DNA from: CAZAPZ01 sp964487285
GTDB taxonomy: Bacteria; Campylobacterota_A; Desulfurellia; JAADFJ01
Length of the DNA: 7,363 bases
Reading direction: 5' to 3'
NCBI GenBank assembly: GCA_964487285.1
Contig: CAZAPZ010000082.1
Location: 1-7,363 of the forward strand
The notes beneath the pieces were generated by a model that made no database searches, was not told the DNA's origin, and worked only from the letters and a program-made list of their open reading frames with translations. The position numbers were made by a program, and so were the translations under genes. Positions 1-5,846 of the stretch are shown here, one piece after another (the stretch's first letter is position 1; every line of letters begins with the position of its first letter).

Positions 1-34
1 AGATTGCTTCGTCGTTCTACTTCTCGCAATGACA
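1..34. repeat. Dispersed palindromic repeat, probably one copy at the window edge
   Basis: Read on the minus strand this begins TGTCATTGCGAG and ends GACGAAGCAATCT. That layout matches a family of short intergenic palindromes I remember from many Deltaproteobacteria- and Nitrospirae-like genomes. ATTGC at 3-7 and GCAAT at 26-30 form the inverted arms. Only one copy is visible and it touches the window edge, so its full extent and copy number cannot be seen. Assignment to the family is from memory, not from a search. Confidence 0.5.
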
Positions 35-110
35 TTTTTCAACAGCCTCTTAAGTACTTGCCGGTTTAGTTGTAAAATGATATCTCTATATTTGTTCATA
101 TCTACCTTTA

Positions 111-138
111 TTTACATTTAAATCTTTCTTGCTATAAT
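111..138 (+). promoter_or_regulatory. Sigma70-type promoter with extended -10
   Basis: The -35 element TTTACA (111-116, five of six consensus bases) lies 16 bp from a perfect TATAAT (133-138), which is preceded by the extended -10 triplet TGC (130-132). Transcription would start near 145, leaving a leader of only about 10 nt before the ATG at 156. No Shine-Dalgarno sequence is visible there. It should drive the cytochrome b5/DUF2231 gene and the ferritin-like gene behind it. Confidence 0.75.
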
Positions 139-155
139 AGTAACAGAATAATAGC

Positions 156-806
156 ATGAAAGAAAATGATATAAAACAATATACTGGAGAAAACAGCAAA
201 ACTTATATAGCATACAGCGGCAAAGTTTACGATGTCTCCGAAAGCAAGCTCTGGAAAAAAGGCATCCACATGCGACTTCATAAAGGCGGAAACGATTTAA
301 CGGCAAGCTTAGAGGTTGCGCCGCATGGTGATGAGGTTCTCAAAAAATTTGTAGTTGTAGGCAGTTTTGAAGAAGAAGAAACGATCCAAACTACAAAAGA
401 AAGGCTCCGGCTTTTATATAGAATGTTTCATCCGCATCCGATATTTGTTCATTTTCCCATAGCACTTTTTGTTTTTAGCGCATTTCTTAATATAATTTGG
501 ATGATCACAGATTCTCATTCATTTGCGCTTGCAGCCCAATATTCTTATATTGGCGCAGCTATAGGAAATATTCCTGCCATATTTGCAGGGCTGTTAAGCT
601 GGTGGGTCAATTACGATTTAGCAAAAACAACTACATTTAGAAGAAAAATTATTGGTTCCTCTCTGCTGTTTGCGTTCTCCATAACTACTATTTTGTTATA
701 CATTTATAACGCACCTATCTATTTAATCGGCATTGCCGTTTGGTTATCTGCCGGTTTAGTAGTTTATACGGCATATCAGGGCGGAAAAATAACCTTTCCT
801 GTATAA
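156..806 (+). CDS. Cytochrome b5-like heme-binding domain fused to DUF2231 membrane domain
   Basis: This 216-residue protein has two parts. Residues 1-70 resemble the cytochrome b5-like heme/steroid-binding fold: a Y-x-G-K-V-Y-D-V-S strand (20-28), then GIHMRLHKGGNDLT (36-49), in which HKGG corresponds to the HPGG heme-ligand motif, then APHG (55-58). H42 and H57 are the likeliest heme ligands, although their 15-residue spacing is shorter than the 24 of classical cytochrome b5. Residues 90-216 match DUF2231: the opening HPHPIFVHFPIALF (92-105) is typical, followed by about four membrane segments (97-117, 126-149, 165-185, 187-207). The protein should sit in the cytoplasmic membrane as an electron-transfer or heme-sensing component; its partner is unknown. 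It starts at ATG 156, the first ATG after a strong promoter, without a visible ribosome-binding site. The ferritin-like gene follows after 10 bp, so the two are probably one transcript. Domain calls are firm; the physiological role is inference. Confidence 0.88.
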   Translation: MKENDIKQYTGENSKTYIAYSGKVYDVSESKLWKKGIHMRLHKGGNDLTASLEVAPHGDEVLKKFVVVGSFEEEETIQTTKERLRLLYRMFHPHPIFVHFPIALFVFSAFLNIIWMITDSHSFALAAQYSYIGAAIGNIPAIFAGLLSWWVNYDLAKTTTFRRKIIGSSLLFAFSITTILLYIYNAPIYLIGIAVWLSAGLVVYTAYQGGKITFPV

Positions 807-816
807 TGGAGGCAAG

Positions 817-1053
817 ATGAAGGATAAAGGAAATAAGAAAAAAGCTCTGATAGAAATGATCGACATTATAACATTATCCATACCTCGTGAAATTGATGCA
901 AGAACAATCTATCTTAACGCAGCAAAGAAATCTGTATCGGATGAATCAAGAAATCTTTTTCTGTCTCTGGCAAAACAAGAAGAAGGTCATGAAAAAATGC
1001 TGAGAAACATATTGGAGGCTATAAAAGAAGAGCTTAAAACATTAAACATTTAA
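817..1053 (+). CDS. Half-size ferritin/rubrerythrin-like protein
   Basis: This 78-residue protein is predicted to be two long helices. Helix one carries E25 in IPREIDART. Helix two carries the E-x-x-H iron-ligand signature in KQEEGHEKML (E55, H58). These match the first pair of helices of the rubrerythrin/ferritin-like four-helix bundle, which binds a di-iron centre. Full rubrerythrins have about 140 residues or more, with two E...ExxH halves and often a rubredoxin tail with four cysteines. Here there is one half and no cysteine. A four-helix bundle with a complete di-iron site would therefore need a dimer, as in the encapsulated ferritins. A good GGAGG (808-812) lies 4 nt before the ATG, so the frame is translated independently of the gene ahead of it. 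The 10-bp gap to the heme-domain gene implies co-transcription. Likely role: iron binding or peroxide/oxygen protection, inferred from the family only. Confidence 0.78.
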   Translation: MKDKGNKKKALIEMIDIITLSIPREIDARTIYLNAAKKSVSDESRNLFLSLAKQEEGHEKMLRNILEAIKEELKTLNI

Positions 1054-1056
1054 AAC

Positions 1057-1084
1057 TTGACATTCTAAAAGATATGCTTAGTAT
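1057..1084 (+). promoter_or_regulatory. Candidate sigma70 promoter for the glucosaminidase gene
   Basis: A perfect -35 TTGACA (1057-1062) is separated by 16 bp from TAGTAT (1079-1084, four of six bases, keeping the important first T-A and last A-T). It starts 4 bp after the ferritin-like stop codon. Transcription would begin near 1091, which is almost at the tandem ATGATG at 1094-1099. Confidence 0.55.
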
Positions 1085-1093
1085 TAACGGTTT

Positions 1094-2011
1094 ATGATGA
1101 ATATAATGCGTTTTTTCGTTCCTTTATTTATGACCTTGTTTGTTGTGATACATATAGGTGTTATAGGATTGGAACTCTCGGGTCAACAGGTAAAGAATGT
1201 TGCAAAGGCAACTGTTTCAAGCAAGATTAATAAGATTGAACACAAAGCGGCGTCTAAGATGGAATATCCAAAAACTACCACCGCCCTTATCAAGTTGCTG
1301 GGGGATAGATCCAAATGGTTCCGTTATAGAACCGCACCTTTGATAGGAAAGCTGCCTGCGGATTTTTCTAAGCTTGCACCTGCTTACAGAAAAAGAATTT
1401 TTATCGCAGCAATACTTCCACTTGCTGTTACCGTTAAGAAGCAGTTTGATGCGGAACATAGATATGTCATTGACATAAACAATAAGATTCGTGAGAATCT
1501 TCCAATAAATACAAACGATATCAAAAGACTTAGTCTCATGTTCAATCGCTACAACATTAAAGGCGGAAATTTAAAACAACGGTTAAGAAAACTATCTTTG
1601 AGAAGCGGAAGCGTCCCAATAAGCCTGCTGCTTGCACAGGCCGCCGTTGAATCAAACTGGGGAGCATCCCGTTTTGCAATATACGGCAACAACCTATTTG
1701 GAATCAGAACCTATCATTCCAGTGGCATGAAACCTAAAAACCGTTCCCGCTATGAAAGAAATTTTAAGGTAGTAGCCTACAAAAATCTTGGCAGCTCAAT
1801 AAAAAGCTATATCATAAATTTTAATACCGGATGGGCATATAAGGGGTTGAGAAAAACGAGAGAAGCTTTGTTTCCGAAAGAAAACCCATACAAGATGGCA
1901 GATAACCTTCAATTCTATTCCATAAAAAGAGGCGGTTACGTAAAAATGATAAAATATGTGATTAGCAAAAACGATCTTGGAAGATTTGATAAAACAGGGA
2001 ACAATACATAA
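1094..2011 (+). CDS. Bax/FlgJ-type beta-N-acetylglucosaminidase, membrane-anchored
   Basis: This 305-residue protein has an N-terminal hydrophobic segment (about 6-28) that should act as a signal anchor or signal peptide, placing the enzyme outside the cytoplasm. A basic linker follows (about 35-165). The glucosaminidase domain is in the C-terminal half: SVPISLLLAQAAVESNWG (173-190), in which E186 is the expected catalytic glutamate; GNNLFGIRTY (198-207); and a closing segment YSIKRGGYVKMIKYVI (275-290). This arrangement and length are closest to the Bax family; FlgJ usually carries a rod-binding domain that I do not see here. Its expected reaction is cleavage of the glycan backbone of peptidoglycan. 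Starts at 1094, 1097 or 1106 are all possible; none has a Shine-Dalgarno sequence, and the candidate promoter just upstream suggests a leaderless message. The polysaccharide deacetylase frame follows directly, implying a shared cell-wall role. A Bax-like role is inferred from the sequence. Confidence 0.85.
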   Translation: MMNIMRFFVPLFMTLFVVIHIGVIGLELSGQQVKNVAKATVSSKINKIEHKAASKMEYPKTTTALIKLLGDRSKWFRYRTAPLIGKLPADFSKLAPAYRKRIFIAAILPLAVTVKKQFDAEHRYVIDINNKIRENLPINTNDIKRLSLMFNRYNIKGGNLKQRLRKLSLRSGSVPISLLLAQAAVESNWGASRFAIYGNNLFGIRTYHSSGMKPKNRSRYERNFKVVAYKNLGSSIKSYIINFNTGWAYKGLRKTREALFPKENPYKMADNLQFYSIKRGGYVKMIKYVISKNDLGRFDKTGNNT

Positions 2012-2024
2012 TTTGCAGCAGTGC

Positions 2025-3053
2025 ATGCAAAAACAGCCTTATCTTAAAGCGTTGTCGTATAAACAACGCTTATTTTCTTTGTTTCTACCCTGCTTATTGT
2101 TAATATCACTTTTTACCAATATAGCTAATGGCGCTGTGATACTTTTGTATCACAGATTCGGAGAACCCAGGTATCCATCTACAAATACATCCGTTAATAC
2201 ATTCAAAAATCAAATGGCGTATCTAAAAACCAACGGATATAACGTTATAAAACTCTCAAAATTATGCAGTATGGTAAGAACGCACAAGTCAGCAACAAAC
2301 GATGTTGCTATAACAATAGATGACGGCTTTAAGTCAACATTAAAAGCGGTAAAAATTTTGAAAAAGTACCATTTTCCTGCAACTATCTTCCTTTATACGG
2401 ATGCATATAACGGATGGCCGGCATATCTAAATTGGAAAGAGATAAATCAAATCATCAAAGATCCTATGTTTGGCATTGAAAATCATACCGCAGCACATAG
2501 CCGGTTAGATAGCTTAACAAAAGCACAGGTAACCGCTCAAATTGATTCTGCTCAAATAAGCATAAAAAAGCATACTGGGAAATATGCAACACTTTTTGCA
2601 TATCCATACGGAGACTATAATGAATCAACGGTAAATATCGCAAAAAAGTTAGGTTTTGCCTGCGTTTTCAGCCAAGATGTAGGGGCAGTAGATGGACAAA
2701 CCAATCCATACCTTATTCCAAGAATTGCCATGACCGGCAAAGATCCTAAATTAAAACGATTTATAAGAAAACTTAACATTCTGCCGCTTCACCTCAAAAG
2801 CTTTTCACCGAAAGAAAAAATTTCAGGTGGAGATATCATAAAAGTTATTCTTAAAAATCCTTCTGATTATTCAAATGTTCAAATATATATTTCCGAATAT
2901 GGATGGATTAAGACCGATTATGACAAGCTTAGCGGGAAAGCAGATGCTATTGTCGCAGAAATTACAAGATACAGACAACGCATTGTTGTTAAGGCTATGC
3001 AAAAAAGCAGCGGAAAATTGGCATATTTTACATGGATGATACACAAAAAATAG
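2025..3053 (+). CDS. Secreted polysaccharide deacetylase (NodB homology, carbohydrate esterase 4)
   Basis: Counted from ATG 2025 the protein has 342 residues. A signal peptide is clear: basic residues to about K13/R15, a hydrophobic core (17-31) and a small-residue end (IANGA, 33-37). The NodB domain has all the main motifs: VILLYHRF (38-45), TIDDGF with the catalytic/metal aspartates D99 and D100, NHTAAH with metal ligands H154 and H158, and FAYPYGDY (191-198). After about residue 235 there is a smaller, probably beta-rich tail (265-340) of unknown role. The family removes N-acetyl groups from peptidoglycan, chitin-like or exopolysaccharide chains using a divalent metal. The start is uncertain: the frame is open from TTG 1977, but that start overlaps the upstream gene by 35 nt. 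TTG 2013 sits 11 nt after AGGGAA (1996-2001) and is a serious rival. ATG 2025 has no good ribosome-binding site. A terminator-like hairpin lies within the first codons. Confidence 0.88.
   Translation: MQKQPYLKALSYKQRLFSLFLPCLLLISLFTNIANGAVILLYHRFGEPRYPSTNTSVNTFKNQMAYLKTNGYNVIKLSKLCSMVRTHKSATNDVAITIDDGFKSTLKAVKILKKYHFPATIFLYTDAYNGWPAYLNWKEINQIIKDPMFGIENHTAAHSRLDSLTKAQVTAQIDSAQISIKKHTGKYATLFAYPYGDYNESTVNIAKKLGFACVFSQDVGAVDGQTNPYLIPRIAMTGKDPKLKRFIRKLNILPLHLKSFSPKEKISGGDIIKVILKNPSDYSNVQIYISEYGWIKTDYDKLSGKADAIVAEITRYRQRIVVKAMQKSSGKLAYFTWMIHKK
2047..2080 (+). terminator. Terminator-like hairpin inside the 5' end of the deacetylase gene
   Basis: AAGCGTTGT (2047-2055) and ACAACGCTT (2063-2071) form a perfect 9-bp stem with a 7-nt loop. 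It is followed at once by a T-rich run, ATTTTCTTT (2072-2080). It lies 35 bp after the glucosaminidase stop codon, where an intrinsic terminator would be expected, but also within codons 8-16 of the deacetylase counted from ATG 2025. It could terminate or attenuate transcription between the two genes, or be a coincidence within coding sequence. The structure is certain; its function is inferred. Confidence 0.45.
2134..2155. repeat. Perfect 9-bp inverted repeat within the deacetylase gene
   Basis: CTGTGATAC (2134-2142) and GTATCACAG (2147-2155) are exact inverted copies around TTTT. The hairpin falls in codons for residues 37-44, the first conserved strand of the NodB domain, so part of it is fixed by protein sequence. 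No T-run follows, so it does not resemble a terminator. Confidence 0.5.
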
Positions 3054-3100
3054 CTTTATAAAGTTCGAGAAAGATGATGAGCCCACTGCATAATCTGTAA

Positions 3101-3128
3101 TTGACTTACTTCTATTTCCGAATATCAT
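3101..3128 (+). promoter_or_regulatory. Candidate sigma70 promoter for the orf76-protease-aroC run
   Basis: TTGACT (3101-3106) and TATCAT (3123-3128) each match consensus at five of six positions, with a 16-bp spacer. It lies in the only sizeable gap (202 bp) before the three-gene run. A start near 3135 would give a leader of about 120 nt that contains the hairpin at 3174-3219. Confidence 0.5.
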
Positions 3129-3173
3129 ATCTATTAACTCTAAAAGTAGTTGAAAATCGTAATTGGTAATAAG

Positions 3174-3219
3174 AATTCGCATAAGGAACACAGTTATTAG
3201 TAGTGTATTTTTGCGAATT
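3174..3219 (+). promoter_or_regulatory. Imperfect hairpin in the leader of the orf76 operon
   Basis: AATTCGCA (3174-3181) pairs exactly with TGCGAATT (3212-3219). Inside this outer stem, ACAC (3188-3191) pairs with GTGT (3203-3206), and the stretch between can form two A-T and two G-T pairs, with one bulged and one mismatched base. The result is a long hairpin with an 11-nt apical loop. No T-run follows. It ends 25 bp before the GGAGGT ribosome-binding site (3245-3250), so it could be an operator in DNA or a leader structure in RNA. No known riboswitch is recognised. Confidence 0.4.
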
Positions 3220-3255
3220 ATATAGAAATACCTTAAAGCTTGCCGGAGGTGTTTT

Positions 3256-3486
3256 ATGGAAGAAGCAGATATTATAGTAGAAAAAATTTATAAATGGAAA
3301 CTTATGGAATTTCTAACCGAAAATGAGATACCGCACAAATTATGGTTTACCGAAACAGTTACAAGATGCGTTGTTTCTGCCGATCTGAATGACGAAGAAC
3401 TTACTAAGATAGAACGGTTTTTAGATAACATCAGTTGCTCCGCCAGAATTGTACTGTCTAATTATACGATAAGAATCACTTCATAA
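3256..3486 (+). CDS. Small conserved-looking protein of unknown function (76 aa)
   Basis: I do not recognise this protein. It has no signal peptide, no membrane segment and no obvious motif. The residue pattern suggests a small mixed alpha/beta fold: a helix at about 3-22, a strand at 35-42 (TRCVVSAD), an acidic helix at 44-58 (LNDEELTKIERFL) and two strands at 62-75. It has two separated cysteines (C38, C61), which is too few for an obvious metal site. Translation is well supported: GGAGGT (3245-3250) lies 5 nt before the ATG, the best ribosome-binding site in the window. The Lon-like protease begins 17 bp downstream, so the two are almost certainly co-transcribed. A role as a substrate, adaptor or regulator of that protease is possible, but it is only inferred from position. 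Confidence 0.7.
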   Translation: MEEADIIVEKIYKWKLMEFLTENEIPHKLWFTETVTRCVVSADLNDEELTKIERFLDNISCSARIVLSNYTIRITS

Positions 3487-3503
3487 GTTTCGAGAAAGAC
3501 AAA

Positions 3504-5846
3504 ATGGCAATACGCAATCTTACATACGAGGATATAATTTTCAAAGTAGATACCGATTCTTTGAGAACTGGAAAAAGCAGCGATTTATGGTTCGGGCAAG
3601 AGAGAATAAAAAATGCCGTTTCATTTATCACAAACTATGACAGCAGAAATTTATATTTATCAGGCAATTTCACGCCTTCTGATCGCAAATATCTGATGCA
3701 ATCACTAAAAGATCTATCCAAGCCAAACAAAGTCAATGATTGGTGCTATATATATAATTTTAAGGAACCTATTAACCCAATTGCCGTTAAATTGTCTTCG
3801 GGACAAGCTCCGCTATTTAAGTCTAATATGAAAATGCTTCTTGATAACTTTAAAAGAGAAATACCTGAAGTTCTTGAGAGCAAAGAGTTTTCGCTACGCA
3901 TAAGACAGATAACAAATGAAATTGATGACCGCATAGGAAAAAGATTCGAAATGCTTAAAACTATTGCTGCCGGACTTGGCTTCATTATCAAGCCGTCTTC
4001 TAAGGGACTTCAGATTAATCCGACAATCAATAAAAAAATTATAACCGAACAAGATTTTCCTATATTAAGCGATGATCAAAAACAACTGATAAATCAGAAC
4101 AGACGCAAGTTGGATGATAAAATTGCTGAATATCTTGAAAATATACGAGTACTTGAAAAAGAAAAATGGAAAAAACTTAAGAAAGTGAGAAACGAAGTTA
4201 TTCTTCTTGCCATAAGTCAATATATTGATGAATTGATAAAACAATACATCGACTGTGATAAGATAAAAGAATATCTGAAATCGCTTGAAGAATATACCGT
4301 CGATCATGCCGAACAATTTTTGCCGGAAAAGCCTCAGCAATTCAAGTTGGAATTTGACGGTAAAACTATGCTTCCGTTTGAAGTGAATGTACTAATAGAT
4401 TCATCCAATCAAAAAACGCCTCCTGTCATATATGAAGATAATCCCACATTTTATAATATTTGCGGGAGAGTTGAAAAAAAAGCCATGTTTGGAAACTTAA
4501 TAACAGATTTTACCATGATTAAAGCAGGTTCTCTTCATAAAGCAAACGACGGATATCTAATCCTTGATGCAGAGAGAGTGTTAAGCAGACCGGGAAGCTG
4601 GTGGTTACTAAAAAATGCCCTACTCTCAAAAGAGATAAAGATTGAGAATATCGAAGATACGCTTGGATATCTATCCATAGCGGGTATAAGGGCTGAACCG
4701 ATAAAATTAAATACCCATGTGATACTTCTCGGTTCGCGCTACATCTATTCTCTACTTAGTGCTTACGATCATGAATTTAAACTTATATTTAATCTCAAAG
4801 CGGATTTTAATTATGCTCTTTCACTATCGGTTGAAAACTCAGCTACCATACTAACAGTGATAAAAGAAAAATTCAGCAACGCAAATTTTACAGATAATGC
4901 ATTGAAGGAGATTATAAAATTTGCATCCCGTTCCGCCGGAAGCAGAAAGAAAATTACGGCAAAAGTTTATGAACTTGTCACATTATGCAAAGAAGCCGTA
5001 TCAATTGCAAAAGATAACAAGTTAAACCAAATAACAGAGGCACATATAAAAGATGCTATAAAAAGTGATATATATAGAAAAGAACTCATGAGAGAAAAGA
5101 TAGTAGAAGCAATCAAAGATAAGCAGATAATGATTGAAACCGAAGGTAGAAAAATAGGACAGGTAAACGGACTGGCTGTTATAAGAGATGGAGATTTTCA
5201 ATTTGGAATAGCAAATAGAATATCTGCTTCCTGTTTCATGGGAAAAGCAGGAATTATCAATATTGAACGAGAATCAGACATGTCAGGTCCAACATTTAAC
5301 AAAGCTTCTATGATAATTGCCGGCTATCTTGGGCAGAAATATGCACAAAAACATCCTTTGTCACTATCTGCATCACTTGCCTTTGAACAGTCTTACGGCT
5401 TGATAGAAGGCGACAGCGCATCGGTTGCAGAGCTCGTTACGCTTCTGTCTCGATTATCGGATATTCCAATCAGACAGGATATAGCTGTAACAGGTTCTCT
5501 TTCTCAAGCAGGCGAAGTTCAACCAATAGGCGGAATTAACGAAAAAATTGAAGGATTTTATAGAATATGCAAAGAAAAAGGCTTAACTGGAAATCAAGGC
5601 GTTCTATTTCCTTCTCAAAATAAAGTTAACCTAATATTAAGCGATGAGGTTGAGCAGGCGGTTAAAGATGGTAATTTTCATTTGCATACCATGACTATTA
5701 TAGACGATGCAATAGAACTTTTTACCGGAATGCTTGCCGGCAAATTGCTTGATTCAGGTTATGAGAAAAACAGCATCCATTATCTAATTGATAAAAAACT
5801 CACTAAGTATGCAAAATACAGCATGGCGTTCAAAGGTAATGCTTAA
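3504..5846 (+). CDS. Lon-like (S16) protease of the AAA_32/LonB-like type, Walker A degenerate
   Basis: This 780-residue protein follows the layout of the Lon-like family with an AAA_32-type N-terminal region and C-terminal S16 protease. In order there is a GQERIKNAV segment (31-39); the position of the usual P-loop (about 50-65), here LYLSGNFTPSDRKYL, with no G-x4-GK-S/T; a charged, probably coiled-coil insertion (about 190-265); the Walker B-like HKANDGYLILDAERVL (345-360); a second ATPase stretch ending HEFKLIFNLKADFNYAL (423-439); a helical lid with RSAGSRKKI (476-484); and the protease domain (about 545-745). The protease keeps EGDSAS with nucleophile S638 and PIGGINEKIEGF with K681, the Ser-Lys dyad. 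It should be cytoplasmic. E. coli YcbZ also lacks a normal P-loop, so ATP-independent or regulatory action is possible. ATG 3504 has only a weak GAG-type ribosome-binding site. It overlaps aroC by 8 bp. Confidence 0.9.
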   Translation: MAIRNLTYEDIIFKVDTDSLRTGKSSDLWFGQERIKNAVSFITNYDSRNLYLSGNFTPSDRKYLMQSLKDLSKPNKVNDWCYIYNFKEPINPIAVKLSSGQAPLFKSNMKMLLDNFKREIPEVLESKEFSLRIRQITNEIDDRIGKRFEMLKTIAAGLGFIIKPSSKGLQINPTINKKIITEQDFPILSDDQKQLINQNRRKLDDKIAEYLENIRVLEKEKWKKLKKVRNEVILLAISQYIDELIKQYIDCDKIKEYLKSLEEYTVDHAEQFLPEKPQQFKLEFDGKTMLPFEVNVLIDSSNQKTPPVIYEDNPTFYNICGRVEKKAMFGNLITDFTMIKAGSLHKANDGYLILDAERVLSRPGSWWLLKNALLSKEIKIENIEDTLGYLSIAGIRAEPIKLNTHVILLGSRYIYSLLSAYDHEFKLIFNLKADFNYALSLSVENSATILTVIKEKFSNANFTDNALKEIIKFASRSAGSRKKITAKVYELVTLCKEAVSIAKDNKLNQITEAHIKDAIKSDIYRKELMREKIVEAIKDKQIMIETEGRKIGQVNGLAVIRDGDFQFGIANRISASCFMGKAGIINIERESDMSGPTFNKASMIIAGYLGQKYAQKHPLSLSASLAFEQSYGLIEGDSASVAELVTLLSRLSDIPIRQDIAVTGSLSQAGEVQPIGGINEKIEGFYRICKEKGLTGNQGVLFPSQNKVNLILSDEVEQAVKDGNFHLHTMTIIDDAIELFTGMLAGKLLDSGYEKNSIHYLIDKKLTKYAKYSMAFKGNA

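Noticed and set aside
1977..2024. TTG 1977 as the deacetylase start
   Set aside because: It overlaps the glucosaminidase gene by 35 bp, has no good ribosome-binding site and puts 16 unneeded residues before the signal peptide. TTG 2013 is kept as a real alternative.
2135..2154. CRP-like site TGTGA...TCACA
   Set aside because: The gap between the half-sites is 10 bp, not 6, and the site is within coding sequence.
2871..3191. 106-codon minus-strand frame reaching into the gap before orf76
   Set aside because: Most of it is antisense to the deacetylase tail, and the part in the gap has no ribosome-binding site or recognisable protein.
5788..5838. Upstream start for chorismate synthase at ATG 5788 (or 5809)
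   Set aside because: It would add residues not found at AroC N-termini and deepen the overlap with the protease gene; the family N-terminus fits ATG 5839.
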